NCBI GenBank assembly: GCA_965246915.1
Contig: CBDFGB010000010.1
Location: forward strand, 186,001 to 250,000
Direction of reading: 5' to 3'
From: CAVRQM01 sp965246915
Lineage (GTDB): Bacteria; Pseudomonadota; Alphaproteobacteria; Acetobacterales; Acetobacteraceae
Length of the DNA: 64,000 bases
The notes under the pieces: model-generated
Database searches by the model: none
Told to the model about the DNA's origin: nothing
The model's input: the letters and a program-made list of their open reading frames with translations, nothing else
Made by a program: the position numbers and the translations under genes
In this document: one piece after another, positions 26,284 through 35,422 of the stretch
How the letters are laid out: the number at the start of each line of letters is the position of its first letter
Position numbering within the stretch: position 1 is the stretch's first letter

Positions 26284-28014
26284 ATGGCCAGCAGCACAGT
26301 CGCCGACCAGATGGTCGAAACCCTCGCCGCCGCCGGGGTCTCGCGCATCTATGGCCTGGTCGGCGACAGCCTCAACGGCTTCACCGATTCATTGCGTCGG
26401 CACGGCGGCATCACCTGGCTTCATGTGCGTCACGAGGAGGTCGCCGCCTTCGCCGCCGGAGCCGACGCGCATCTGACCGGCGGACTTGCGGTCTGCGCCG
26501 GCTCCTGCGGGCCCGGCAATCTGCACCTCATCAACGGCCTGTTCGACTGCCACCGCTCCCGCGTCCCGGTCGTCGCCATCGCCGCCCATATCCCCTCGCC
26601 CGAGATCGGCGCCGGCTATTTCCAGGAGACGCATCCGGAAAACCTGTTCCGCGAATGCAGCTCGTACTGCGAACTGGTCTCCCACCCGGAGCAGATGCCG
26701 CGGGTGCTCGAAATCGCGATCCGGCACGCGCTGGTCAACCGCGCGGTCGCCGTGGTGGTCATCCCCGGCGACATCGCCCTGTTGCCGGCCGCCGACGCCC
26801 CCGCGCCAAAGGCCCAAGGCCTGCTTCCCGCACGCCCCGTGACCCGGCCGTCGGCGGAGGCGGTGGCGGATCTGGCCACTCTGCTGAACGCGGCGAGCCG
26901 CGTGACCCTGCTGTGCGGCTCCGGCTGCGCGGGATCGCATTCGCAATTGCTGGCGCTGGCCGAGGCGGTGAAGGCCCCGATCGTGCACGCGCTGCGCGGC
27001 AAGGAGCATGTCGAGTGGGACAATCCCTACGATGTCGGCATGACCGGCCTGATCGGCTTCTCGTCCGGCTACGCCGCGATGGAAGGCTGCGACGCGCTGC
27101 TGATGCTGGGTACTGATTTTCCCTATCGGCAGTTCTACCCGACGAAGGCGAAGATCGCGCAGGTCGAGCTGCGCGGCGAGAATATCGGCCGCCGTGTCCC
27201 GGTCGATCTGGGCGTCATCGGCGACGTGGCCGCGACCATCGACGCGCTGCTGCCGCTTCTCACCCCGAAGGCCGATCGCGACCACCTGGATGATGCGCTC
27301 GCGAACTACCGGGAGGCGCGGCGTGGGCTGGACGAGCTCGCGACCGGCCGCCCCGGCGGGACGCTGCACCCGCAGCACATCGCCCGCGTACTGAGCGAGC
27401 GCGCGTCCGACGATGCCGTGTTCACTTGCGACGTCGGCCTGCCAACCGTTTGGGCCGCGCGCTACCTGGCGATGAACGGCCGCCGCCGGCTTATCGGGTC
27501 GTTCTGGCACGGCTCCATGGCCAACGCGATGGCGCAGGCGATCGGCGCGCAGGCGGCCTGCCCGGGCCGGCAAGTCATTTCCCTGTCCGGCGACGGCGGC
27601 TTCACCATGCTGATGGGCGACCTGCTCACCCTGAAACAGCTCGGCCTGCCGGCAAAGATCGTGGTTTTCAACAACGGGGCACTCGGCTTCATCGAACTGG
27701 AACAGAAATCCTCCGGCTTCCTGAACACCGGGACCGGGCTCGAGAACCCAAACTTCGCGATGATGGCCGAGGCGGTGGGCATCAAGGGCGTGCGCATCGA
27801 GGATCCGGCCGAGGTGGAGGCCAAGATCGCCGAGGCTCTGGCGCATCCGGGCCCGGTGGTGATCGACGCGGTGGTCAGCCGTATGGAGCTCGCGATGCCG
27901 CCGAAGGTCACCGCGCAGATGGCGAAGGGCTTCACGCTCTACATGATGCGCGCGGTGCTGAACGGCCGGCTGGACGAAATCGTCGATCTGGCCAAGACCA
28001 ATCTGCGCCGTTAG
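26284..28014 (+). CDS. poxB: pyruvate:quinone oxidoreductase (PoxB-type, thiamine diphosphate dependent)
   Basis: A 576-residue protein very similar along its length to E. coli PoxB. It has RHEEVAAFAAGA with the cofactor Glu, the long conserved run VCAGSCGPGNLHLINGLFDC, VHALRGKEHVE and YDVGMTGLIGFSSGY, and the thiamine-diphosphate/Mg motif GDGGFTMLMGDLLTLKQLGL..NN. The C-terminal helix KGFTLYMMRAVLNGR corresponds to the membrane-binding amphipathic region. It oxidises pyruvate to acetate and CO2, feeding electrons to quinone. Its stop overlaps the convergent nhaA stop by three bases. Confidence 0.95.
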   Translation: MASSTVADQMVETLAAAGVSRIYGLVGDSLNGFTDSLRRHGGITWLHVRHEEVAAFAAGADAHLTGGLAVCAGSCGPGNLHLINGLFDCHRSRVPVVAIAAHIPSPEIGAGYFQETHPENLFRECSSYCELVSHPEQMPRVLEIAIRHALVNRAVAVVVIPGDIALLPAADAPAPKAQGLLPARPVTRPSAEAVADLATLLNAASRVTLLCGSGCAGSHSQLLALAEAVKAPIVHALRGKEHVEWDNPYDVGMTGLIGFSSGYAAMEGCDALLMLGTDFPYRQFYPTKAKIAQVELRGENIGRRVPVDLGVIGDVAATIDALLPLLTPKADRDHLDDALANYREARRGLDELATGRPGGTLHPQHIARVLSERASDDAVFTCDVGLPTVWAARYLAMNGRRRLIGSFWHGSMANAMAQAIGAQAACPGRQVISLSGDGGFTMLMGDLLTLKQLGLPAKIVVFNNGALGFIELEQKSSGFLNTGTGLENPNFAMMAEAVGIKGVRIEDPAEVEAKIAEALAHPGPVVIDAVVSRMELAMPPKVTAQMAKGFTLYMMRAVLNGRLDEIVDLAKTNLRR

Positions 28015-29156
28015 GCCAGCCGCCGTGTCGCGCGCCAGACGATCCAGGCGCCCAGCAGTGCCGAGGCGATCGAGCCGACAAACACCGCGAGCTTGAGCTC
28101 GAGCACCCGCTCGCCGTCCGGGAAAGCCAGCAAGCCGATGAACAGGCTCATCGTGAAGCCGATGCCGCACAGCGAGGCGGCACCCAGGATCAGCCGCCAA
28201 CCGAGGCCGGCCGGCAGAGTAATGAGTCCCATCCGGTGCGCGAGGTGCGTGGCCCCGTAGACGCCGCTCGGCTTGCCGAGGAATAGCCCGAGCGCGATGG
28301 CCGGCACGACCGGATCGAACACGGTCTTCACGCCCATCTCGCCGAACGACAGCCCGGCGTTGAACAGCGCGAACAGCGGCAGCACGATGAAGGCGACCCA
28401 GCCGCGCAAGCCATGCTCCAGCCGACGCCCGACGCTGGCCATCGGCACGGCGAGCGCGGTGGCCACCCCGGCGAGCGTCGCATGCACACCGGACTGCACC
28501 AGGAACACCCACAGCAGCGCGAAGCCGGCGAGATAGAACGGGACCCGGCGCAAGCCCAGCCGGGCGGCGGCGGCCATGGCCGCCCAGACACAGGCCGCGG
28601 CCGCCAGCATCGCGAGGTCGACATCCTCGGTGAAGAAGAACGCGATGATCAGGATCGCGCCGAGATCGTCGATGATCGCGAGCGCGGTCAGGAAGATGCG
28701 CAGTCCCGCCGGCACGCGCGGCCCAAGCAGCCGCAGCACGGCCAGCGAGAAGGCGATGTCGGTCGCGGTCGGGATCGCCCAGCCGCGCAGCGCGGTCGCG
28801 TCGTGGAAGGTAAACGCGAGGTAGATCAGCGCCGGCACCACCATCCCGCCCACCGCCGCGACGACCGGTGCCGCCGCGCGCTGCACGGAGGCCAGTTCGC
28901 CCGCCGTCGCCTCGTGGCGAATTTCCAGTCCGACCAGCAGGAAGAAGACCGCCATCAGCGCGTCGTTGACGACGAAATGCAGATCGGTCCGCGCCTTGAT
29001 CTCGCCCAGCGTCAGGCCGACCGGAAGGTGGAGCAGATGCGCATAGCCGGGCGCGAGGGGCGAGTTGGCCCAGATGACGGCGACCGCGGCACTTAGCATG
29101 AGAAGCAGGCCGCCCGCCGTTTCGCTGCGCAAGAACGCCAGAACTCTCGATGTCAT
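28011..29156 (-). CDS. nhaA: Na+/H+ antiporter NhaA
   Basis: A 381-residue inner-membrane protein with about 12 hydrophobic segments. Hallmarks are the tandem transport aspartates in TALAIIDDLGAILIIA, the FFLLVGLEIRHEATAGEL helix, the WAIPTATDIAFSLAVL region and a C-terminal GIGFTMSLFIGLLAF. It exchanges sodium for protons in pH/sodium homeostasis. ATG 29156 gives the standard N-terminus MTSRVLAFLRSETAGG. It converges on poxB; being beside an acetate-producing enzyme may be coincidental. Confidence 0.95.
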   Translation of the reverse strand: MTSRVLAFLRSETAGGLLLMLSAAVAVIWANSPLAPGYAHLLHLPVGLTLGEIKARTDLHFVVNDALMAVFFLLVGLEIRHEATAGELASVQRAAAPVVAAVGGMVVPALIYLAFTFHDATALRGWAIPTATDIAFSLAVLRLLGPRVPAGLRIFLTALAIIDDLGAILIIAFFFTEDVDLAMLAAAACVWAAMAAAARLGLRRVPFYLAGFALLWVFLVQSGVHATLAGVATALAVPMASVGRRLEHGLRGWVAFIVLPLFALFNAGLSFGEMGVKTVFDPVVPAIALGLFLGKPSGVYGATHLAHRMGLITLPAGLGWRLILGAASLCGIGFTMSLFIGLLAFPDGERVLELKLAVFVGSIASALLGAWIVWRATRRLA

Positions 29157-29273
29157 TGCGGCCTCCGACGCTGGCCCGTCCCGGTGACAGACAAGGGCTG
29201 CGGCGGCAAGCCGGATCGCTCGGACGCCGCGACGCATGTTGCGTTCGGAGTGTCAACTGTTGAAGCTGGGCGC

Positions 29274-30158
29274 GTGCACACCTGCGGATGGCTCCTCCTC
29301 CTCCTCGTCGCTCTTCCCGCCCAGGCGGCGGAGCTGAAACTCGCCACGTGGAATCTCGGCTGGCTGACCCAGCGTCCCGCCGGCGACCCCGCGTTGCCCG
29401 ACAATGTGCGCCGCAAGAGCGAGGCGGATCTCGCTCTGCTCGCGGGCTACGCCGCGCGACTGGACGCCGATGTGGTCGCGTTGCAGGGCGTCGACGACGA
29501 GGCCGTGGCGCGCCTCGTCTTTCCCGCATCGCGCTACACGCTGATGCTGGCCGGAGATGCGGTGACGCAGCATACCGGCTTCGCGGTCCGGTTGGGGCTC
29601 GCGGCGACCCGCAATCCCGATCTTGACCAGCTCGACCCCTATCCGGGCGCGAAATTCCATTTGCGAGCCGGGACCGACATCACGCTTTCCATCGGCCCTC
29701 GCCGGTTGCGGCTGCTGTCGGTGCATCTCAAAAGCGGGTGCCGCGACATGCGGCTCGACGGCCCGGCCAAACCCGACCGGCCGGCCTGCGCCGCGCTGAT
29801 GCGTCAGGCGGACGTGCTGCGCGGCTGGCTGCTGGCCCGCGCCGCCGAGTCCGCGGAGGCCCCGGTCGTGATCCCGATCGTGATGATGGGCGATTTCGGC
29901 CGCGTGATGGAGGGGGCCGACGAGTTCGTCTCGCGGATCGGCGGGCAGGCAAGGCTGACGCGGGCGACCGCCGGACACGCCTCGCCGTGCTGGGGCAACG
30001 GCTCGTTCGTCGACGACCTGTTGATCGTGGGGCCGGCGGCAGGGTGGGTGCAACCCGGCAGCTTGCGGGTTATGGTCTATCGCGAGACCGGGGCGGAGTG
30101 GCGGGGACGGCTCTCCGGGCACTGCCCGGTCTCCATACGGATGACGCTGCCGGACTGA
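29274..30158 (+). CDS. secreted endonuclease/exonuclease/phosphatase family protein
   Basis: About 294 residues from a GTG at 29274, giving the signal peptide VHTCGWLLLLLVALPAQAA. The mature protein starts ELKLATWNLGWL, the first EEP-fold motif, and continues with DADVVALQGVDDE. It then has LLSVHLKSGC and the metal/substrate-site segment MMGDFGRV, where an N is replaced (usually GDFN), and ends with a GHCPVSI motif, the usual terminal D/SDH.P region. It is likely a periplasmic or secreted nuclease or phosphodiesterase; the altered GDF.R site makes activity uncertain. Longer starts at 29184 and 29250 exist. Confidence 0.78.
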   Translation: MHTCGWLLLLLVALPAQAAELKLATWNLGWLTQRPAGDPALPDNVRRKSEADLALLAGYAARLDADVVALQGVDDEAVARLVFPASRYTLMLAGDAVTQHTGFAVRLGLAATRNPDLDQLDPYPGAKFHLRAGTDITLSIGPRRLRLLSVHLKSGCRDMRLDGPAKPDRPACAALMRQADVLRGWLLARAAESAEAPVVIPIVMMGDFGRVMEGADEFVSRIGGQARLTRATAGHASPCWGNGSFVDDLLIVGPAAGWVQPGSLRVMVYRETGAEWRGRLSGHCPVSIRMTLPD

Positions 30159-30220
30159 TCCGGCCGCCGTTTCCGCATGCCGACACCTCATCACCTCCAA
30201 GCAACCGCAAGGATAGCGCC

Positions 30221-30637
30221 ATGCCCTCGTTCACCGCGCACGCCACCACGACCGGCGGCCGCAATGGCCATGTCGAAAGCTCCGACGGGCTCATCAAGGC
30301 CGATCTTTCGGTCCCCAAGGACATCGGCGGCCCCGGCAAGGCCGGAGCGACCAACCCGGAGGAATTCTTCGCGGCCGGCTATTCCGCCTGTTTCGGGGGC
30401 GCGGTCGACTACGCGGCGTCGCTCGAGAAGATCAAGGTGGGCGAGGTCACGGTGACCGCCGATGTGACCCTCAACGCCGGCGCGTCGGGTTTCGACTTGT
30501 CGGTCGTCCTGAAAACCAAGGTCGAGGGCGTCGACCGCGCGACCGCCGAGCGGCTGGTGCACAAGGCGCACAACGAGATCTGCCCGTACTCCAAGGCCAC
30601 GCGCGGCAACATCGACGTCACGCTCGAGGTCCTGTGA
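30221..30637 (+). CDS. ohr: organic hydroperoxide resistance protein (Ohr/OsmC)
   Basis: A 138-residue thiol peroxidase of the Ohr group. The two catalytic cysteines are Cys57 (GYSACFGGA) and Cys121 (EICPYSKATRGN), with the family arginine in the ..GG segment near the N-terminus. It reduces organic hydroperoxides using lipoylated or thiol donors. The Ohr-type spacing and the CPYSKATRGNI ending distinguish it from OsmC. The next SDR gene starts inside its stop (GTGA overlap), so the two are co-translated. No OhrR regulator is adjacent. Confidence 0.93.
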   Translation: MPSFTAHATTTGGRNGHVESSDGLIKADLSVPKDIGGPGKAGATNPEEFFAAGYSACFGGAVDYAASLEKIKVGEVTVTADVTLNAGASGFDLSVVLKTKVEGVDRATAERLVHKAHNEICPYSKATRGNIDVTLEVL

Positions 30638-31389
30638 AAGGTCTCGCCGTCGTCACCGGCGCCTCGGCCGGGTTCGGAACCGCCATCGCGCGCCGCCTCG
30701 CGCGCGATGGATTCCGCGTGGTCGCCGCCGCGCGGCGGCTCGACCGGCTCCAGGCGCTGGCCGACGAACTCGGTCCCTCGGTGCTGCCGTTCGCGCTGGA
30801 CGTGACGGACGCGGCGGCCGTGGCAGCCCTGCCTGCGGCACTGCCGGACGGCTGGCGCGACGTGGACGTGCTGGTCAACAACGCGGGGCTGGCGCTCGGC
30901 CTCGGCCCTGCGGCCGAGGCGGATCTGGCGGCTTGGGACACGATGGTGGCGACCAATGTCACCGGGCTGATCCACATGACCCGCGCGCTGCTGCCCGGCA
31001 TGGTCGCCCGCGACCGCGGCCATCTGGTCAACCTGGGCAGCGTCGCGGGCACCTACCCCTATCCAGGCGGGCACGTCTACGGGGCGAGCAAGGCGTTCGT
31101 CGCACAGTTCTCGCTCAATCTGCGCGCCGACCTGATCGGCGGCGGCGTCAGGGTGACCGACATCGAGCCGGGACTGGTCGGCGGGTCGGAGTTCAGCGTG
31201 GTCCGCTTCGGCGGCGATGCCGAGCGTGCCGCGAAAATGTATCAGGGAACGCAGCCGCTGACGCCGGAGGACGTGGCCGAGGCGGTGGCCTGGGTCCTGG
31301 CCCTGCCGCCCCACGTCAATATCAACCGCATCGAGATGATGCCGACCTGCCAGGCGAGCGCGGCGCTGGCGGTCAAACGGCAGGCGTGA
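30634..31389 (+). CDS. short-chain dehydrogenase (YdfG-like)
   Basis: A 251-residue SDR starting at GTG 30634, overlapping ohr by four bases. The nucleotide motif is TGASAGFG (8-15), preceded by VV; NNAG is at 82-85; the catalytic triad is Ser136, Tyr149 and Lys153 (HVYGASK). Basic residues after strand two (AARRLDR) favour NADP(H). The ending NINRIEMMPTCQ is typical of YdfG-like 3-hydroxy acid dehydrogenases. It probably reduces small carbonyls, possibly products of hydroperoxide damage given the ohr coupling. Confidence 0.88.
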   Translation: MKGLAVVTGASAGFGTAIARRLARDGFRVVAAARRLDRLQALADELGPSVLPFALDVTDAAAVAALPAALPDGWRDVDVLVNNAGLALGLGPAAEADLAAWDTMVATNVTGLIHMTRALLPGMVARDRGHLVNLGSVAGTYPYPGGHVYGASKAFVAQFSLNLRADLIGGGVRVTDIEPGLVGGSEFSVVRFGGDAERAAKMYQGTQPLTPEDVAEAVAWVLALPPHVNINRIEMMPTCQASAALAVKRQA

Positions 31390-31449
31390 CGCGGTTGCGC
31401 TGCGGCGAGTGTTACCGCCAGATGTCAGTGAGACGGGACGGAGCGGCCA

Positions 31450-32376
31450 ATGGCGGACAAGGACGAGACGGGCGGACAGGTTCTGCTTGGCTACAGGGAG
31501 ATCAGCAAGATCCTCGACCGCTACCGGGTCACCGAAGGTCACAGATTTCGGCTGAAGGATTTTGATCCGCACGACGCGCCGGACGAGCTGCGCAAAGACG
31601 ACGGCCCGGCCCTCCTGCAGCGCGGCGTGGACAACCTCAGCGAGTTGCAGGAACTCCTTTACGCCAACAGCACGTGGTCATTGTTGATCGTGCTGCAGGC
31701 GATGGACGCGGCCGGCAAGGACGGCACGATCAAGCACGTCATGTCGGGCGTGAACCCGCAGGGCGTCGCCGTCACATCGTTCAAGCAGCCTGGACCGGAG
31801 GATCTGGCCCACGACTTCCTCTGGCGCATCAACCGCGCGCTGCCCGGCGCCGGCATGATCGGCATCTTCAACCGCAGCCACTACGAGGAGGTACTGGTCG
31901 CCCGGGTTCATCCGGAGATCTTGAAGCGGCAGCACATGCCCGGCGATCTGGTCGACCACAAGAAATTCTGGGATCACCGTCTGCAAGACATCGCCGCCTT
32001 CGAGCGGCATCTCGCGCGCAACGGCACGATCGTGCTGAAATTCTTCCTCAACATGAGCCGCGGCGAGCAGAAGAAGCGGTTTCTGACGCGGCTCGACGAG
32101 GCCGACAAGAACTGGAAGTTCTCCGCCGCCGACCTCGCAGAGCGGGCGCACTGGAACGACTACATGGACGCGTATCAGGAGGCGATCGCCGGGACGGCGA
32201 CTGATCACGCGCCGTGGTTCGTCGTCCCGGCCGACCGCAAGTGGTACGCTCGCCTGGTTGTGGTGGCCGCGATCAACGAGGCGCTTCGCAATCTCGATCT
32301 ACAGCCGGTGGAACTGTCTTTCGATGAGAAGGCGCGGCTCGCGCAGGCGCGGCGCGCATTGGAGGCGGAGGATTAG
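31450..32376 (+). CDS. ppk2: polyphosphate kinase 2 family protein
   Basis: A 308-residue PPK2. The Walker A-like motif AMDAAGKDGTIKHVM is at residues 84-98, the lid and Walker B-like region includes FNRSHYEEVLVARVHPE, and a later FFLNMSRGEQKKRF is characteristic. It transfers phosphate between polyphosphate and nucleoside mono- or diphosphates. The single-domain length places it with class I/III enzymes; which nucleotide it uses is not evident. It stands alone, 60 bases after the SDR gene. Confidence 0.93.
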   Translation: MADKDETGGQVLLGYREISKILDRYRVTEGHRFRLKDFDPHDAPDELRKDDGPALLQRGVDNLSELQELLYANSTWSLLIVLQAMDAAGKDGTIKHVMSGVNPQGVAVTSFKQPGPEDLAHDFLWRINRALPGAGMIGIFNRSHYEEVLVARVHPEILKRQHMPGDLVDHKKFWDHRLQDIAAFERHLARNGTIVLKFFLNMSRGEQKKRFLTRLDEADKNWKFSAADLAERAHWNDYMDAYQEAIAGTATDHAPWFVVPADRKWYARLVVVAAINEALRNLDLQPVELSFDEKARLAQARRALEAED

Positions 32377-32382
32377 GCGGGC

Positions 32383-32652
32383 TTATTTCCCGGCGCGAGC
32401 CGCCGCTTTCGCCAAGGCCCGCTGCACCCGAGGGCCGATGAAGTAGGCGAGCGGGAACGCGACCAGCCACGCGACGGTGAAATTGCGCAGCCAGCGCGCC
32501 GGAAAGCCAGCGTCGAAGCCGGTATTGACCAACGTCAGGACGAGCGCCACCGACGCAGTCACCAGCAGCGACATGGCCAAAGGCACGAACAGGGGAACCG
32601 TGCGCGGCGACAGGATATGGGTCGGGCGCGTAACCATCGACAAGGCAGACAT
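32383..32652 (-). CDS. DUF2798 membrane protein
   Basis: An 89-residue protein with two transmembrane helices, matching DUF2798 by PLFVPLAMSLLVTASVALVL and the second helix VAWLVAFPLAYFIGPRVQRA. The function of the family is unknown. It converges on ppk2 (6 bases between stops). About 150 bases separate its start from the polyol dehydrogenase stop; that gap holds no other gene I can see. Confidence 0.82.
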   Translation of the reverse strand: MSALSMVTRPTHILSPRTVPLFVPLAMSLLVTASVALVLTLVNTGFDAGFPARWLRNFTVAWLVAFPLAYFIGPRVQRALAKAAARAGK

Positions 32653-32799
32653 TGAGCAGGACTCCAGACACGCGGGCAGGGCGGCCGATCCGCCCGAAGC
32701 CCTTACGGTGCTATCTGGACGCCGGATGCGGCCTGTGAGATGCCCAGGCCGCGACTGACGCTTATGCGCCGAGTGCGGGTAGACGCCCTCAGTCGTGCG

Positions 32800-33561
32800 T
32801 TACCAGCACGTATACCCACCGTCCGCCAGGACGATGCTGCCGGTCAGCAGGCTCGCGGCGTCGCTGGCCAGGAAGAGCACGACGCTCGCGATCTCCTCGG
32901 GCAGGCCAAGGCGGGCCATCGGCGTCATCTCGATCCAGACCGGCCCCATGACCGGGTCCTCGGAGCCGAACTTCGTCAGCGGCGTATCGATATAGGTCGG
33001 CGCGACGGCGTTGACCCGCACGCCGCGCGCGCCCCATTCAGCCGCCAGGGATCTGGTCAAATGATGCACGGCGGCCTTGCTGGCGTTGTAGAAAGCCTGC
33101 GGCTGCGGCTTGTTGACGATGAATCCGCTCATGGATCCAATGTTGACGATGCTGCCGGACCCGTTCGCCAGCATGCGCTTGCCGAAACTGCGGCAGCACC
33201 AGAAAAGGCCGTCAAGATTGACCGCGATATGCTTTTGCCAGTGGGCGTCCGAGGTGTCTTCCGCGCGCACGTTGCTGTCGGCGATCCCCGCGTTGTTGAC
33301 CAAGATCGACGCCTCGGGGAATTTCTCGGCGAGCGCCTCGACCGCGGCGCTGTCGGTCACGTTCAGCGTGGCACCCTCGGCGGCATAGCCCCGGGCGCGC
33401 AAATCGGCGACTGCCTTCTCCACCCGGTCGGGCAGCAATTCGGCGACGACCACTTTCGCGCCCGCCTCGGCCAGCGCCTCCGCGCAGGCGAAGCCGATGC
33501 CCTGACCGCCGCCGGTCACCACGGCGGTCCGGCCCTTGAGATCGTATTTTTGCAGATACAT
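32800..33561 (-). CDS. polyol dehydrogenase, SDR family (galactitol/ribitol type)
   Basis: A 253-residue SDR with TGGGQGIG (16-23), Asn-rich NNAG, and catalytic Ser143, Tyr158 and Lys162. The runs NIGSMSGFIVNKPQ and the ending LADGGYTCW closely resemble Rhodobacter galactitol dehydrogenase (GSMSGTIVNRPQ..VDGGYTVW). It likely oxidises an imported sugar alcohol to the ketose with NAD+. It is the last gene of the leftward polyol operon, 10 bases after the second permease. The actual polyol cannot be read; the FGGY kinase upstream points to a pentitol. Confidence 0.9.
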   Translation of the reverse strand: MYLQKYDLKGRTAVVTGGGQGIGFACAEALAEAGAKVVVAELLPDRVEKAVADLRARGYAAEGATLNVTDSAAVEALAEKFPEASILVNNAGIADSNVRAEDTSDAHWQKHIAVNLDGLFWCCRSFGKRMLANGSGSIVNIGSMSGFIVNKPQPQAFYNASKAAVHHLTRSLAAEWGARGVRVNAVAPTYIDTPLTKFGSEDPVMGPVWIEMTPMARLGLPEEIASVVLFLASDAASLLTGSIVLADGGYTCW

Positions 33562-33571
33562 CGGGTGTCCC

Positions 33572-34441
33572 TTACTTCACGGCGCCGAACGTCAGGCCGC
33601 GCACCAGTTGCTTCTGGCTGATCCAGCCGAAGATGAGAATCGGCGCGATCGCCAGCACCGATGCCGCCGACAGTTTCGCGTAGAACAGCCCCTGCGGTGC
33701 CGAGAAGCTCGCGATGAACGCGGTCAGCGGGGCGGCATTGTAGGCGGTCAGGTTCAGGCTCCAGAACGCCTCGTTCCAGGACAGGATCACGTTCAGCAGC
33801 CCGGTCGAGGCGATCCCCGGCATGACCAGCGGCAGCAGCACGGCGAAGATCAACTGCGGCACCGTGGCCCCGTCGATGCGGCTTGCCTCGATGATGTCCT
33901 TCGGCGTGTCGCGGAAGAACGTGAACAACATCCAGACCACGATCGGAAGATTGGACAGGGTATAGATGATGACCAGCGCCAGCCTCGTGTCGAGCAGACC
34001 GGTGTCACGGCACATCAGGTAAATCGGCATCAGAACGCCGACCGCGGGCAGCATCTTGGTCGACAACATCCACAGCAGCGTGCCGCGCGTCCTGGCCGTT
34101 GGATACAGCGCCATCGCGAACGCAGCAGGCACCGCGATGATCAGCGCGATGATCGTGGAACCGAACGACACGACGATGCTGTTCCAAGCGAACGACAGAT
34201 AGTCCGCCTGCTGGAAGATCTCCCGATAGCCGTCGAGCGTCGGCTGAAAAACGAACAGGGGTGGCGTTTGTACCGCCTCCACCTCGGTCTTGAAGCTCGT
34301 GACGAACATCCAGAAGATCGGGAAGAACATCAGCAGCGCGATGATCCAGGCCAAGGGGCCGACGATGGGCGAGACGCTCTTCGGACCCTGGTTCCGCTTC
34401 TTCTTGGCCTTCGTGGCCGCCGCGGGCGGGTGCGCGCTCAT
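33572..34441 (-). CDS. sugar/polyol ABC transporter permease 2
   Basis: A 289-residue inner-membrane permease with about six helices and the ABC-ATPase docking loop EASRIDGATVPQLIFAVLLP (the EAA motif). It resembles MalG/SmoG-type carbohydrate permeases. The cytoplasmic N-terminus is lysine-rich. Its ATG overlaps the stop of permease 1 (ATGA at 34438-34441). It forms a heterodimeric channel with permease 1, but no ATPase gene is present in the operon. Confidence 0.93.
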   Translation of the reverse strand: MSAHPPAAATKAKKKRNQGPKSVSPIVGPLAWIIALLMFFPIFWMFVTSFKTEVEAVQTPPLFVFQPTLDGYREIFQQADYLSFAWNSIVVSFGSTIIALIIAVPAAFAMALYPTARTRGTLLWMLSTKMLPAVGVLMPIYLMCRDTGLLDTRLALVIIYTLSNLPIVVWMLFTFFRDTPKDIIEASRIDGATVPQLIFAVLLPLVMPGIASTGLLNVILSWNEAFWSLNLTAYNAAPLTAFIASFSAPQGLFYAKLSAASVLAIAPILIFGWISQKQLVRGLTFGAVK

Positions 34442-35346
34442 ACGTCGAGCCTTTTCGCAACCGTTCGGACCAGGAACGCCGCGATGATGTTGGCCACGAT
34501 GATGGCCAGCACTCCGGCGGCCGACGCGCCGCCCACGTTGAAGTCCTTGAGCGCCTTCTGATAAATCAGGAACGCGAGGTTGCTGGTGCTCGTGCCGCCT
34601 CCGGTGGTCACGAAGATTTCCGCGAACACGCTCAGCAGGAAGATCATCTCCATCATGACGACGACGCTGATCGCGCGCGCCATGTGGGGCACCTGGATGG
34701 AGAAGAACACGGACAGCACGCCGGCACCTTCCAGCCATGCCGCCTCCAACTGCTCCTCGTCCAGCGACTGCAACGCGGTGAGCAGGATCAGGAAGGCGAA
34801 CGGCAGCCATTGCCAAGCGACAATGATGATGATCGAAACCAATGGGAACTGGCCGAACCAGTCGATCGCCTGCAGGCCGATGCCGCGCAGACCCGACGCG
34901 AACAGCCCGTTCACCGGATGCATCAGCAGATTTTTCCAGATCAGTGCGGCAACCGTCGGCATGACGAAGAACGGCGAGATCATCAGCACCCGAGCGATGC
35001 CCTGACCAAGGAAATCCTTGCTGAACAGGGCCGCGAGCACTGCGCCGAGGCAGACGGTGATCACCAGCACCGAGCCCACGAGCAGGACGGTCACCTCCAG
35101 CGCCGAGTACAGCGCCGGGTCCTGCAGCAGATAGAGGTAATTGTTGATCCCCGCCCATCCCGTCCGCTCCGGATACAGCAGGAAGAACCGGCGGAACGAG
35201 AAATAGAGCGTGACCAACAGCGGAATGATCGACCAGATCAGCAGCAGAGATACCGACGGCATCACCAGCGGCAGCGTGTTCACTCTCCCACCCAGACCCT
35301 TGCTCTTGGATCGAGTGGCCGGCGGCGCCATTGTCGCAGCGCTCAT
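34438..35346 (-). CDS. sugar/polyol ABC transporter permease 1
   Basis: A 302-residue inner-membrane permease of the MalF/SmoF type. It has about six helices, starting at MPSVSLLLIWSIIPLLVTLY, and the EAA loop EEQLEAAWLEGAGVLSVFFS. The N-terminal ~25 residues are cytoplasmic and basic. It follows the binding-protein gene by 76 bases and is coupled to permease 2. Substrate is inferred to be a sugar alcohol from the neighbouring dehydrogenase and kinase. Confidence 0.93.
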   Translation of the reverse strand: MSAATMAPPATRSKSKGLGGRVNTLPLVMPSVSLLLIWSIIPLLVTLYFSFRRFFLLYPERTGWAGINNYLYLLQDPALYSALEVTVLLVGSVLVITVCLGAVLAALFSKDFLGQGIARVLMISPFFVMPTVAALIWKNLLMHPVNGLFASGLRGIGLQAIDWFGQFPLVSIIIIVAWQWLPFAFLILLTALQSLDEEQLEAAWLEGAGVLSVFFSIQVPHMARAISVVVMMEMIFLLSVFAEIFVTTGGGTSTSNLAFLIYQKALKDFNVGGASAAGVLAIIVANIIAAFLVRTVAKRLDV

Positions 35347-35422
35347 TGGACGATCTCCCGCGGGCTCGCGGGCAGGGAGAAGCGGACGCCGCCGCCTCGA
35401 CCCTGCCCGCTACGTGTCGGCT

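Noticed and set aside
26389..29529. 1046-codon minus-strand open frame across poxB and nhaA
   Set aside because: It overlaps two well supported genes in other frames and shows only low-complexity arginine-rich sequence without domains.
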